Shown here piece after piece: positions 20,134 to 28,098 of a DNA stretch of 64,000 nt; position 1 is the stretch's first letter, and every line of letters begins with the position of its first letter. The stretch lies in the NCBI RefSeq assembly GCF_019711415.1, contig NZ_JAIGNJ010000003.1, positions 372,001-436,000 of the forward strand, read 5' to 3'. Source of the DNA: Qipengyuania vesicularis. Its GTDB lineage: Bacteria; Pseudomonadota; Alphaproteobacteria; Sphingomonadales; Sphingomonadaceae. Position numbers and translations under genes: made by a program. The notes below the pieces were generated by a model. The model made no database searches, was not told where the DNA came from, and worked only from the letters and a program-made list of their open reading frames with translations.

Positions 20134-20205
20134 TCAGCCCGCGACTACCCGCCCCCGGTTGCCCGAGGTGGTGGTAGTAGTCGTGGTGAAGCGCGTATGC
20201 GTCAT
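20134..20205 (-). CDS. Threonine-rich leader peptide of thrS
   Basis: A 23-residue frame that begins MTHTRF, continues with seven consecutive Thr codons (ACC ACG ACT ACT ACC ACC ACC), then SGNRGRVVAG and a TGA stop. Nine of the first 13 residues are Thr. It ends 127 bases before the thrS start, in the same direction. Runs of codons for the cognate amino acid are the hallmark of ribosome-stalling leader peptides such as those of the thr, his and pheST operons of enterobacteria. I infer that low charged tRNA-Thr stalls a ribosome here and raises thrS expression. There is no Shine-Dalgarno sequence; the promoter position suggests a leaderless start. Confidence 0.8.
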   Translation of the reverse strand: MTHTRFTTTTTTTSGNRGRVVAG

Positions 20206-20212
20206 GCGAGGT

Positions 20213-20241
20213 CAGATAGCGGCGGTGGGTTAATTTCTCAA
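20213..20241 (-). promoter_or_regulatory. Candidate promoter of the thrS leader
   Basis: Minus-strand TTGAGA (20236-20241; five of six consensus -35 bases), a 17-base spacer, and TATCTG (20213-20218) as a weak -10. The expected start of transcription is about 20205-20206, at or one base before the leader ATG. It begins seven bases after the PhoD gene stop, so thrS does not need that upstream gene for transcription. Confidence 0.5.
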
Positions 20242-20247
20242 CCCGCC

Positions 20248-21921
20248 CTATCCAGCCATGTCCAGCCGCCGCGATCCTGCCAAGGTTGAGATGCGGTTGG
20301 TCGCGACTACGCCCGCGCCTTTCTCGCGAACGCTTGCGAGGAAGCGATATTCGCTGGTCGCACGCGTGGGAGTCAGTTCGACTGCCATATAGCCGCGCTG
20401 CGATGCGTCCATCCACTTGAGTTCCGGATTGCGCTGGACGAGCGCGCCCGCAATCTGCTGCGGCGGGACGGGAGCGAGATAGCCCTCGAGACCCGGTGAG
20501 GCGACTGACTGGCCGCCAAACTCCACGCCCACAGCCTCGCCGCCATGTGCAAGGTCGAAGGCCCAGGCATTATGCGTGTCGCCAGCTAGGCTGATCAGGT
20601 TCGCATCCGCCGCCAGCGCCGCTTCGAACAGGCGCTCCCGGGCAGCAGGATAACCGTCCCAGGCATCCATGTTGAGCGGGAGTTCCGCCCGGCTCGCCAA
20701 TGCGCCCGCGACGACCCTTTCGCGAATGTAGGATGGCAGTCCTTCGGGCAAAGTGTCCGTGATCGAGGTCGCCGAGGCGAGCTTGCCCATCAGCACCTGC
20801 TGGACGAGGACCTGCCAGACCTTTCCGCCCGTCTTCGACCTGTTCAGGCCATTCGCCAGCCATGCCTGCTGGTCCATCCCCAACACCTCGCGTGACGGGT
20901 CGACATAATCGCCGTCGCGGAACGCGGTGAGCCTCGAAATCGCCTCTTCAGGAGAGAAAATGCTGCGCAGCAAAGTATTGTAATCGAATTGTTTTGCGCG
21001 ATGGGAGAGACGGGTCTCCAGACGGAACAATGTTGCAAGATCGCCCACCTCATAGCTTGCCCATGGATCGTCCGAGACCGGCATCCATTCTCGATAGGCC
21101 TTCATCGCGGCGGCCTTGCGAACGGACCACTCACCCTCGCTTTCAGGCTGGTGATTTTGTGCGCCGTCGGACCAGCTGTCGTTGGACGATTCGTGATCGT
21201 CCCAACCGGCAATCATCGGATAAAGCTGGTGCAGGCGCCGCAGGTCTGAGTCGGTCCGGTACATGGCGTAGCGCGCGCGATAATCCGCCAGCGCGATCAC
21301 TTCCGATTGAGGGTCCAGCTTTGGGCGACCGGGCAGGGTTTCGCTGTCTCCGGGATATGTCCCCTGAGGATACTCGTAAAAGTAGTCGCCCAGGTGCAGG
21401 GCACAGTCGAATTCGTTCGCCTCGGCAGCATGGCGATAGGCGTTGAACCACCCGAAGCCGAAATTCGAGCAGGAGAAGACTGCCATCTTCCAGCTTTGGG
21501 TTGGCCCCTGGGGCAAGGTGCGCGTGCGTCCGAGATCGGACATCGAACCATCGGGCGCGATGAAGCGGAAATAGTACCAGCGCCCGGGCTCCAGCCCTTC
21601 GGCCCAGGCCTTCACGCAGAAATCATTGTCGCCCGAGGCGGTGACCTGCCCCTCGGCGACCACGCGTTGGTTGGCGTCGGCCGAAAGTGCCTGCCAGGTC
21701 AGCTCGGTATCCTGCGCCGCGGCATATCGCGTCCACAGGAGCGCTCGCGAATGTCCGGGCTCACCACTGGCAACACCATGGGTAAACCCTCGCGTCTGGT
21801 GACCAAGTTGGGCCGACAGGGGCGTGGAGAAGAGCCCGGCGCCGAGCAGACCGCCTCGCATAAGGGTGCGCCGGTCGAGTGCTGGGAGGTTCGGGGAACG
21901 GGGCGGTTCGGTCTTCAGCAT
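20248..21921 (-). CDS. phoD: PhoD-type alkaline phosphatase/phosphodiesterase, Tat-exported
   Basis: A 557-residue periplasmic phosphoesterase of the PhoD family. The N-terminus has a twin-arginine signal (DRRTLMRGGLLGAG). After a Fn3-like domain (FTHGVASGEPGHSRALLWTRY) the metal-binding segments are FSCSNFGFGWFNAYRHAAE, HLGDYFYEYPQG, WDDHESSNDSW and SLAGDTHNAWAFDL. I chose the ATG at 21921, preceded by GAGGAGAA; a longer in-frame extension upstream overlaps the divergent promoter region. PhoD enzymes need calcium and iron and release phosphate from organic esters. No Pho-box was recognised. Confidence 0.9.
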   Translation of the reverse strand: MLKTEPPRSPNLPALDRRTLMRGGLLGAGLFSTPLSAQLGHQTRGFTHGVASGEPGHSRALLWTRYAAAQDTELTWQALSADANQRVVAEGQVTASGDNDFCVKAWAEGLEPGRWYYFRFIAPDGSMSDLGRTRTLPQGPTQSWKMAVFSCSNFGFGWFNAYRHAAEANEFDCALHLGDYFYEYPQGTYPGDSETLPGRPKLDPQSEVIALADYRARYAMYRTDSDLRRLHQLYPMIAGWDDHESSNDSWSDGAQNHQPESEGEWSVRKAAAMKAYREWMPVSDDPWASYEVGDLATLFRLETRLSHRAKQFDYNTLLRSIFSPEEAISRLTAFRDGDYVDPSREVLGMDQQAWLANGLNRSKTGGKVWQVLVQQVLMGKLASATSITDTLPEGLPSYIRERVVAGALASRAELPLNMDAWDGYPAARERLFEAALAADANLISLAGDTHNAWAFDLAHGGEAVGVEFGGQSVASPGLEGYLAPVPPQQIAGALVQRNPELKWMDASQRGYMAVELTPTRATSEYRFLASVREKGAGVVATNRISTLAGSRRLDMAG

Positions 21922-21972
21922 GCGGCAGTTCTCCTCATCTCTGCCTTCCTGACTGCGCGCGATGGCAGTCCG

Positions 21973-22087
21973 ATGACAAGAACCAAATATCCGATTGACA
22001 AGCACACGCTCCCTTTTGGAAAGCACACTTGACATCAGTCGGAAGGTATGACAAATACCCTTTACATCAAGAAAAGGAGACTTGTCA
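21973..22087. promoter_or_regulatory. Divergent promoter region with repeated TGACA motifs
   Basis: Between phoD and the small-membrane-protein operon the motif TGACA occurs at 21974, 21996, 22030 and 22049, and inverted (TTGTCA) at 22082-22087, overlapping the start codon of the next gene. A plus-strand promoter can be drawn as TTGACA (22029-22034), 18-base spacer, AAATAC; a minus-strand one as TTGTCA (22001-21996), 17-base spacer, TGTCAT. The motif copies therefore coincide with promoter elements in both directions and could be operator sites for the HTH regulator encoded at the operon end. An eight-base repeat AAGCACAC is also present twice (22000-22007, 22021-22028). Confidence 0.45.
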
Positions 22088-22272
22088 TGAAACAGACCTA
22101 TCAGGCCCTATTGGTGGCCGCATCCATGATCGGAATCGCCTTGCTGGCGGTTTTCGACTTCGTGCCCGTGGAGGTGGCGCAATACTCGCCCTTTCTCCTC
22201 CTCGCCCTGTTCCCCGGCGCATGGCTGCGTGATCGCAAGTCCTGCGATCTTCTGAACGGGAGCGAGGCATGA
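22087..22272 (+). CDS. Small two-helix membrane protein, first gene of HTH operon
   Basis: A 61-residue protein with two predicted membrane segments (YQALLVAASMIGIALLAVF and YSPFLLLALFPGAWL) and a short charged tail. I do not recognise a named family. The ATG at 22087 has a strong AAAGGAGA at 22073-22080; an alternative ATG at 22048 lies inside the putative operator and is less likely. Its stop overlaps the next start (ATGA). Small membrane proteins preceding a YozG-type regulator are often its response partners, but no signal is known here. Confidence 0.65.
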   Translation: MKQTYQALLVAASMIGIALLAVFDFVPVEVAQYSPFLLLALFPGAWLRDRKSCDLLNGSEA

Positions 22273-22874
22273 ACACGGGAACAAGAGGCGGCTTCACGCG
22301 CACGGTACCGTTCTGGGCCGGACTCACTTTCGGGACATTTGGCGCGGTCATGGGCCTGGCGCTGACCGATGCGATCAACAGCGTCACGGCCCTGATCCTG
22401 ATGATTGTTCCGGCGGGCCTGTTCTTCCAGACCATGCGCGTGGCCAATTCCGCGAGTGATTGCATCGGACGTGGCGAGGCTCAGCGCCTCTATATCAAGC
22501 GGGTCGCGATCTTCGCATCGGCATATCTCGTCGTCATTGCCCTCCAGGTCAGCCTGCTCGAGGGCGACGATGTCTCACTCGCAGCGCGCGCCGCTCTCTC
22601 GGTGATGCCCGGTCTCGCCATCTGCGGTGTCTTCTGGGCGATCGGGCGGCTCATCGTAGATGAGAAGGACGAATTCATCCGCATGCTGATCGTTCGGCAA
22701 ACCCTCATCGCGACCGGCCTCGCACTCGGCTTCGCCACCATCTGGGGATTCCTCGAAACGGGCGGCGTGGTGCCGCATATCCCCGCATACTGGTTCGCGG
22801 TCGCATTCTTCTTCGGACAATTCGTGGGCGCGGCATCGAACCGCATCACGCATGGATCGTGGGGCGCGCTGTGA
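22269..22874 (+). CDS. Six-helix membrane protein in HTH regulator operon
   Basis: A 201-residue integral membrane protein with about six hydrophobic segments, no catalytic motif and one conserved-looking soluble loop (VDEKDEFIRMLIVRQTLIATG). The layout resembles unnamed membrane proteins commonly found with YozG-like HTH regulators. Its start overlaps the previous stop and its end overlaps the regulator start, so all three genes are translationally coupled. The function is unknown. Confidence 0.75.
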   Translation: MNTGTRGGFTRTVPFWAGLTFGTFGAVMGLALTDAINSVTALILMIVPAGLFFQTMRVANSASDCIGRGEAQRLYIKRVAIFASAYLVVIALQVSLLEGDDVSLAARAALSVMPGLAICGVFWAIGRLIVDEKDEFIRMLIVRQTLIATGLALGFATIWGFLETGGVVPHIPAYWFAVAFFFGQFVGAASNRITHGSWGAL

Positions 22875-23062
22875 AGAACCGTCTCAAGGTGCTGCGCGCC
22901 GAGCGCAACTGGAGCCAGCAGGACCTCGCAGATCGGCTCGAGGTCAGCCGCCAGAGCGTCAACGCGATCGAGACCGGGCGCTACGATCCATCGCTCCCGC
23001 TCGCATTCAAGATCGCCGATGTGTTCGAACTTGCGATAGAGGAGATTTTCACGCGCGATTGA
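22871..23062 (+). CDS. YozG-like XRE-family HTH transcriptional regulator
   Basis: A 63-residue single-domain Cro/C1-type repressor. Starting at the GTG it reads MKNRLKVLRAERNWSQQDLA, then ADRLEVSRQSVNAIETGRYD with the recognition helix SRQSVNAIE, and ends in FELAIEEIF, which is the canonical length and sequence of this family. The GTG overlaps the membrane-protein stop. Such regulators are usually autoregulatory, so the repeated TGACA sites at the operon promoter are candidate targets. Confidence 0.9.
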   Translation: MKNRLKVLRAERNWSQQDLADRLEVSRQSVNAIETGRYDPSLPLAFKIADVFELAIEEIFTRD

Positions 23063-23173
23063 CCGTCCTGCGTGCTTGACTTGAAACGCCCCCGGCTCGA
23101 TTGTCTTTCCCGGACGGGACTTGCATCGGGCAATCGAATACCGGGGGTCGAATTGAATACGCAATATGAACAG

Positions 23174-24244
23174 ATGGAAGCCGAGAGTGCATTCGGTTTC
23201 GACGGCAATTGGAAAGACTTTGCGCGCATCGCGCTACCCAACCTCTTGCTCACTATCGTTACGCTGGGAATTTATCGCTTCTGGGCGACGACGCGCGAAC
23301 GCCGCTACCTGTGGTCCCACACGCGCTTCGTCGACGAACGGCTCGAGTGGACAGGTACGGGCAAGGAGCTGTTCGTCGGCTTCTTGATGGTGATGCTGCT
23401 GTTCGCGCTGCCGGTCTTCGGCCTCCAGTTCGTCTCTCAGGCGCTGATCATGCGCGGCAATGAGGCGTTGGGTGCAGCGCTTGGCATATTGCCGATCGTG
23501 GCGATCTTCTACCTCACCGGGGTCGCGCGGTTCCGTGCACTGCGATACCGGCTGTCGCGCACGCGCTGGCGCGGCATTCGCGGGGGCAGCAACGACCAGG
23601 GCCTCAAATACGGCCTGTCCTACATGTGGAAGACCTTCGTCGGCTACATCCCGATCGGCCTGCTCATTCCCTGGTCGATGACCAGCCTGTGGAACGAGCG
23701 CTGGAGCAAAATGAGCTTCGGTCCCTACGAATTCGAAGCCAATGCCGATCCGGGCAATGTCTTCGCGCGCTTCCTGCTGTTCTACCTTGCGCCGTTCATC
23801 CTGTTCGCTGGTGCATTGATTGCGGGAGCGACAGGTGCCCTGGCCGGATACGGGATAGGCGGCGAGGAAGGAGCGAGCATCGGCATGTTCGGCGCGATCA
23901 TCTTCCTCTTCCTTTTCTTCTATCTCGGCCTCGGCCTGATCGCGGTGGCATTCTATGCCAAGTTCTACCGCGAAGTCGTTGGCTCGACGCGCTGGAAGGA
24001 CCTCCATTTCAGCTTCGAGGCTTCGACCATGGATTGGGTCAAGCTGCTGATTGGCGATGCGTTGATCGTGGTCTTCACGCTCGGCCTGGGTTTCGTGTTC
24101 CTCTCCTATCGTCACTGGAAATTCCTGATTGTCCACCTCGAAGCGGGGGGTGATATCCTCCTCGACGAGCTTACCCAGTCGACGACCAAGACCGCGCGGC
24201 ACGGCGAAGGGCTGCTCGATGCATTCGACATCGGGGCGTTCTGA
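23174..24244 (+). CDS. DUF898 (YjgN-like) membrane protein
   Basis: A 356-residue membrane protein with the DUF898 hallmarks: FDGNWKDFARIALPNLLLTIVT at the N-terminus, LGIYRFWATTRERRYLW, RYRLSRTRWRGIRGG and SFGPYEFE. Six or so hydrophobic helices are visible. The function of the family is unknown. The start is uncertain: the ATG at 23174 has no clear ribosome site, whereas an in-frame TTG at 23153 has GGGGGT in front of it. The gene is followed after three bases by an M48 peptidase gene, a pairing that suggests a joint envelope role. Confidence 0.85.
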   Translation: MEAESAFGFDGNWKDFARIALPNLLLTIVTLGIYRFWATTRERRYLWSHTRFVDERLEWTGTGKELFVGFLMVMLLFALPVFGLQFVSQALIMRGNEALGAALGILPIVAIFYLTGVARFRALRYRLSRTRWRGIRGGSNDQGLKYGLSYMWKTFVGYIPIGLLIPWSMTSLWNERWSKMSFGPYEFEANADPGNVFARFLLFYLAPFILFAGALIAGATGALAGYGIGGEEGASIGMFGAIIFLFLFFYLGLGLIAVAFYAKFYREVVGSTRWKDLHFSFEASTMDWVKLLIGDALIVVFTLGLGFVFLSYRHWKFLIVHLEAGGDILLDELTQSTTKTARHGEGLLDAFDIGAF

Positions 24245-24247
24245 TCG

Positions 24248-25315
24248 ATGGAAAGCAACTTCCAGACCTCGGCCCAATGGTATGATGGCCATAGCGCCAT
24301 ACGCCACCAGGGCGAAGCCGTGTGGGACGGGGCAGACACCCTAGCGCTTCGCGGCCCGACCGGGGCGATGGAGGTTGCCATTCCCGACCTCGAATACTCC
24401 GAGGAACGGGGTGGCGAGCTGGTCTATCGCCGCACGAGCGAGCCGAACTTCCGCCTGATCCTGCCGGCCGATATCCCGCCTGGCCTCGCTTCCAGATTGC
24501 CTGAAAAGCAGGTCTATGGCGCCTGGGTCGACAAGCTTGGGCTCGGCAAGGCGAGCGCGATCTTTGCGGCCGTCAGCGTGGCGGCCGTCGCGCTGTTCCT
24601 GACCGCGCCCGACTGGCTCGGGCCGCGCGTGCCGGAGAGCTGGGAACGCAATCTGGGCGATGCGATGGTCGGCGATTTCGGTAACCGGCTGTGTCACACG
24701 CCCGAGGGCGACGCGGCGCTCGCCAAGCTGCTCGACGCGGTCGATCCGGCCGAGGAGCAGGTTCGCGCCGGTGTCGCCAATATCGACATGGTCAACGCCG
24801 TCGCCCTGCCCGGCGGTCAGGTCCTGCTGTTCGACGGGCTGGTGCAAGACGCCAAGACACCCGAAGAACTGGCGGGGGTACTCGGCCACGAAGTGGGGCA
24901 TGTTCGCGAGCGCCACGTGATGACCGCGCTGCTCCGCCAGTTCGGGATGTCGATCCTGCTATCGGGAGCCAACACGAGCGTCGGCGAAACGGTCTTTGGC
25001 CTCGCCGCGATGGGATATTCGCGCGATGCCGAGCGCGAGGCTGATGAATATGCGCGCGAGCGGATGGACGAAAGCCGCATCTCGCCGCTCGGCACCGCGT
25101 CATTCTTCGAGCGCATCGGCGGCGAGGGAGAAGGCGAGGAGAATGCGATCATCGGCTGGGTCTCGAGCCACCCCGATCCGGCAGAGCGGGCCAAGGCCTA
25201 TCGCGAGGCAGCCAAGGGCAAGACATTCGTCCCCGTGTTGAGCGAAGAGGAATTCGCCGCAATCAAGTCGATGTGCGAGAAAGACCCCGACGTCGAGGAG
25301 TTCGACTTCTTCTAA
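24248..25315 (+). CDS. M48 family zinc metallopeptidase, membrane-anchored
   Basis: A 355-residue protein with an N-terminal soluble domain of about 90 residues, a membrane helix (ASAIFAAVSVAAVALFLTA, about residues 98-116) and an M48 domain. The metal site is HEVGH at residues 214-218, with the third ligand probably in DAEREADEYARE. The topology puts the catalytic domain outside the cytoplasm. M48 peptidases such as HtpX or BepA remove damaged envelope proteins; the role here is inferred. The gene directly follows the DUF898 gene. Confidence 0.9.
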   Translation: MESNFQTSAQWYDGHSAIRHQGEAVWDGADTLALRGPTGAMEVAIPDLEYSEERGGELVYRRTSEPNFRLILPADIPPGLASRLPEKQVYGAWVDKLGLGKASAIFAAVSVAAVALFLTAPDWLGPRVPESWERNLGDAMVGDFGNRLCHTPEGDAALAKLLDAVDPAEEQVRAGVANIDMVNAVALPGGQVLLFDGLVQDAKTPEELAGVLGHEVGHVRERHVMTALLRQFGMSILLSGANTSVGETVFGLAAMGYSRDAEREADEYARERMDESRISPLGTASFFERIGGEGEGEENAIIGWVSSHPDPAERAKAYREAAKGKTFVPVLSEEEFAAIKSMCEKDPDVEEFDFF

Positions 25316-25356
25316 GGGGTTGCAATGCGCCGCCGTGGACGCGACACCTCGCGCAT

Positions 25357-26112
25357 ATGACTGACGTCCGGTTTCACCGCATGCCCGACGGGCGGCGCAT
25401 CGCTTTCCGCCACCGCGAAGGCCGCGGCCCCACCCTGGTCTTCCTGCCGGGCTACATGTCGGACATGGAAGGCGGCAAAGCGACTGCCCTGTTCGACTGG
25501 GCGGGCGAACACGGTCTCGCATGCCTGCTGCTCGATTATTCCGGTTGCGGACAGAGCGAGGGCGAATTCGCCGAGGGAACGCTGTCGAGATGGCGCAAGG
25601 AAGTTCTGGCGCTGATCGACGCGCAGATTTCCGACCCCGTAATCCTCATCGGCTCGTCCATGGGTGGCTGGCTGATGCTGCTCATCGGCATGGCGCTGGG
25701 CGATCGACTGGCGGGCCTCGTCGGGATCGCCTCCGCCCCGGACTTCACGGACTGGGACTTCGACGACGCGCAAAAGCGCACGATCACCGAGCAGGGCTTC
25801 TTCCAAATGCCGCTGTCGCCCGAGTATGACTACGAGCCGCTGCGCGTGTGGCGCGGGTTCTGGGAAGACGGGCAGGCGCAACGCCTCCTCGCCAGCACTA
25901 TCCCGCTCGATGTCCCCGTCCGCCTGCTCCACGGTGAACGCGACAATGACGTGCCCTCGCAGATCAGTACGAAACTTGCCGCGGCGCTGCGTTCGGATGC
26001 GGTTCAACTGACATTCGTAAAGGACGGCGACCATCGCCTCTCGCGGCCGCAGGATATCGCGCTGCTGCTGCGCACCGTGGACGGCTTGCTATCGGACCTG
26101 GAGACCGCTTGA
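25357..26112 (+). CDS. Alpha/beta hydrolase
   Basis: A 251-residue serine hydrolase. The oxyanion region FLPGYMSDMEG, the nucleophile elbow GSSMGGW, and the late Asp (HGERDNDVP) and His (DGDHRLS) of a catalytic triad are present. It resembles small carboxylesterases or palmitoyl-thioesterase-like hydrolases, but no substrate can be read. The start chosen follows 41 bases after the peptidase gene; the stop overlaps the next start (TTGA), indicating coupling to the TPR gene. Confidence 0.85.
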   Translation: MTDVRFHRMPDGRRIAFRHREGRGPTLVFLPGYMSDMEGGKATALFDWAGEHGLACLLLDYSGCGQSEGEFAEGTLSRWRKEVLALIDAQISDPVILIGSSMGGWLMLLIGMALGDRLAGLVGIASAPDFTDWDFDDAQKRTITEQGFFQMPLSPEYDYEPLRVWRGFWEDGQAQRLLASTIPLDVPVRLLHGERDNDVPSQISTKLAAALRSDAVQLTFVKDGDHRLSRPQDIALLLRTVDGLLSDLETA

Positions 26113-26969
26113 CCTACCCCCTCGCCCCGCTCGTTTTCATGCTGGCCCAGGTCGGCCCCAATCCCGCTGCAGGAAGCATGCCTGGGGTCCCGCCCGAATT
26201 GCAGGACCGCCCCCCGCGCGAGCGAGCAGTGTCGGGGCCGCAGGCCACCACGCTTGCCGATTGCTTGCGACTGGCCTCGAACGATCCCTACGCCGCGCTG
26301 GATCGGGCGCAATCCTGGCGTGAGGCAGCGCAGACAGATCTGGAGTTTGCGCAGTCGGCGCATTGCCTCGGCCTTGCGCTGGTGAAGCTCGGCCGGATGA
26401 GCGAGGCCCGGCAGGCCTTCGATCTTGCCAGCGCCGAGGCGCCTCAGGACAATCTTTCCTATGCCGCAAGGCTCGCCGCGATGGCGGGCAATGCGGCGAT
26501 GGCCGAAAACGACACCGATGCCGCGATTGGCCTGCTCGACCGTGCAGGCGAACTTGCGCTTACCGCTGGCGACGGCGAACTCGCCGCCGACTTGCGCGTA
26601 GATCTCGCCCGCGTGCTGGTGCGGGTAGGGCGCGAGGAGGATGCGGCCCTCGCGCTTGCCGAGGCGCGTGAAGCCGATGGGCTCGACACGGAGGCCTGGC
26701 TCCTCTCTGCGACGCTTTCGCGCCGGCTGGAGCGGCTATTCGAAGCGCAAAGTCAGATCCAGCGTGCTTCCTTCCTCAGTCCGCGCGATCCTCAGGTAGC
26801 CTTGGAGGCGGGCGTGATCGCGGCACTCTCGGGTCGCGCCGAGGATGCACGTGACAGCTTTGAATCGGTGATCCGGCTGGCACCCGGCAGCGCCTCTGCC
26901 GAACGCGCTCAGGGATATCTGGACCAGCTCTCCGCGCCCGAAGAAGCCCCTGACACTCCCGAGGAATGA
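26109..26969 (+). CDS. Tetratricopeptide-repeat protein
   Basis: A 286-residue protein of repeated helical hairpins rich in Ala and Leu. TPR-like units are visible at AHCLGLALVKLGRMSEARQAF, the ADLRVDLARVLVRVGREEDA region and the C-terminal VALEAGVIAALSGRAEDARDSF. The TTG start overlaps the hydrolase stop; an ATG at 26139 would remove ten residues. The N-terminus is moderately hydrophobic and might be a weak export signal. It is probably a protein-interaction scaffold with no known partner, and its stop overlaps the next gene start. Confidence 0.78.
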   Translation: MTYPLAPLVFMLAQVGPNPAAGSMPGVPPELQDRPPRERAVSGPQATTLADCLRLASNDPYAALDRAQSWREAAQTDLEFAQSAHCLGLALVKLGRMSEARQAFDLASAEAPQDNLSYAARLAAMAGNAAMAENDTDAAIGLLDRAGELALTAGDGELAADLRVDLARVLVRVGREEDAALALAEAREADGLDTEAWLLSATLSRRLERLFEAQSQIQRASFLSPRDPQVALEAGVIAALSGRAEDARDSFESVIRLAPGSASAERAQGYLDQLSAPEEAPDTPEE

Positions 26970-27940
26970 CCGCCTTTTCGGTTCTCGACCTCGTGCCCGT
27001 GCGCGAAGGAGGGACGCTCCCCGAAGCGTTCGAGGCGGCCACTGCTCTTGCGCAGGCAGCTGAAAGGCTCGGCTGCAAACGGTACTGGGTTGCCGAACAC
27101 CACGCGATGGAAGGGATTGCCGGAGGGGCCACCTCGGTGGTCCTTGCGCATATCGGCAACGCCACGAGCACGATCCGCATCGGGTCGGGCGGGATCATGC
27201 TGCCCAACCATACGCCATTCCAGATCGCAGAGCAGTTCGGCACTTTGGACGCGCTGTTTCCCGGTCGCGTCGATCTCGGCCTCGGCCGTGCACCCGGCGC
27301 CGGTCCGGAACTCCAGCGCGCACTGCGCAAGGACCTCCACCGGGCTGCGGAATCGTTCCCGCAGGACGTGGTCGAGTTGATGGCTTTGATGGCCGGGGAC
27401 GCCGAAATCCATCCGACCCCTGGCCTCGGTGCGAAGCCCGAATTCTGGATGCTCGGCTCGAGCCTGTTCGGCGCCCAGCTCGCAGCCCGACTGGGCATGC
27501 CCTATGCCTTCGCCAGCCATTTCGCGCCCGATCACCTCGATGCAGCGCTGGAAATCTATCGCCGCGATTTCCAGCCTTCCGACCAGTGCGACCGGCCGCA
27601 TGTCATGGCAGCGATGAACCTCTTCTGCGCACTAAGCGAGGCGGAAGCCGAAACCCTGGCAACCTCGCAGATGCAGGCCTTCGTGGCGCTGCGAACGGGC
27701 AGGCCCTCGAAACTCAAACCGCCCATAGAAGGCTATCGCGAGCAACTGCCCGCACCGGCGCAGGCCATGCTGGCGCATATCGGCCAGGCGAGCGCGATCG
27801 GAACGCCGGAGCAGTGCGCCGAGGCGGTGCGCGGCTTCGTCTCTCGCACTCAGGCAGACGAGATCATCCTTGCCGGCCCCACCTTCGATCCGCAGGCCCG
27901 GATCGACAGTCTCTCGCTAGCCATGCAGGCGCTCGGCTGA
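26966..27940 (+). CDS. LLM-class flavin-dependent oxidoreductase (MsnO8-like)
   Basis: A 324-residue luciferase-like monooxygenase of the FMN-dependent type that has no clear specific substrate. Motifs of the subgroup are LDLVPVREG near the N-terminus, RYWVAEHHAMEGIA, IRIGSGGIMLPNHTP and RVDLGLGRAPG. The ATG overlaps the TPR stop, so hydrolase, TPR and LLM genes form one coupled run. These proteins occur widely as orphan LLM oxidoreductases in proteobacteria. Confidence 0.9.
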   Translation: MTAFSVLDLVPVREGGTLPEAFEAATALAQAAERLGCKRYWVAEHHAMEGIAGGATSVVLAHIGNATSTIRIGSGGIMLPNHTPFQIAEQFGTLDALFPGRVDLGLGRAPGAGPELQRALRKDLHRAAESFPQDVVELMALMAGDAEIHPTPGLGAKPEFWMLGSSLFGAQLAARLGMPYAFASHFAPDHLDAALEIYRRDFQPSDQCDRPHVMAAMNLFCALSEAEAETLATSQMQAFVALRTGRPSKLKPPIEGYREQLPAPAQAMLAHIGQASAIGTPEQCAEAVRGFVSRTQADEIILAGPTFDPQARIDSLSLAMQALG

Positions 27941-27956
27941 CGCTACGGCTGCCGCC

Positions 27957-27974
27957 TTTGCATAGGATTGCAAA
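27957..27974. promoter_or_regulatory. Inverted repeat upstream of NAD-glutamate dehydrogenase gene
   Basis: TTTGCA-TAGGAT-TGCAAA is a perfect 6-bp dyad in the 158-base gap before the dehydrogenase gene. It may be an operator for a dimeric regulator or the weak 3' hairpin of the LLM gene, since four to five A residues but no T-run follow. I cannot assign a regulator. Confidence 0.35.
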
Positions 27975-28098
27975 AATGCGCATTCGCCGCCTTGCCCTCG
28001 CTTGCCAACAGGCCTAATCGCGGCCCCTGACCGATCCGGGCAACGACTCGGATATTTCAAGGTGCGGCAACAATCCGCGCCGCAAGCGAGAGGCCCCC

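Noticed and set aside
20007..20240. T-box riboswitch or E. coli-type tRNA-mimic operator before thrS
   Set aside because: T-boxes are restricted mainly to Gram-positives and none of the stem or T-box consensus was seen; the Thr codon run explains the region better.
22048..22086. Earlier ATG for the first gene of the HTH operon
   Set aside because: It lies in the TGACA operator array and has a weaker ribosome site than the ATG at 22087.
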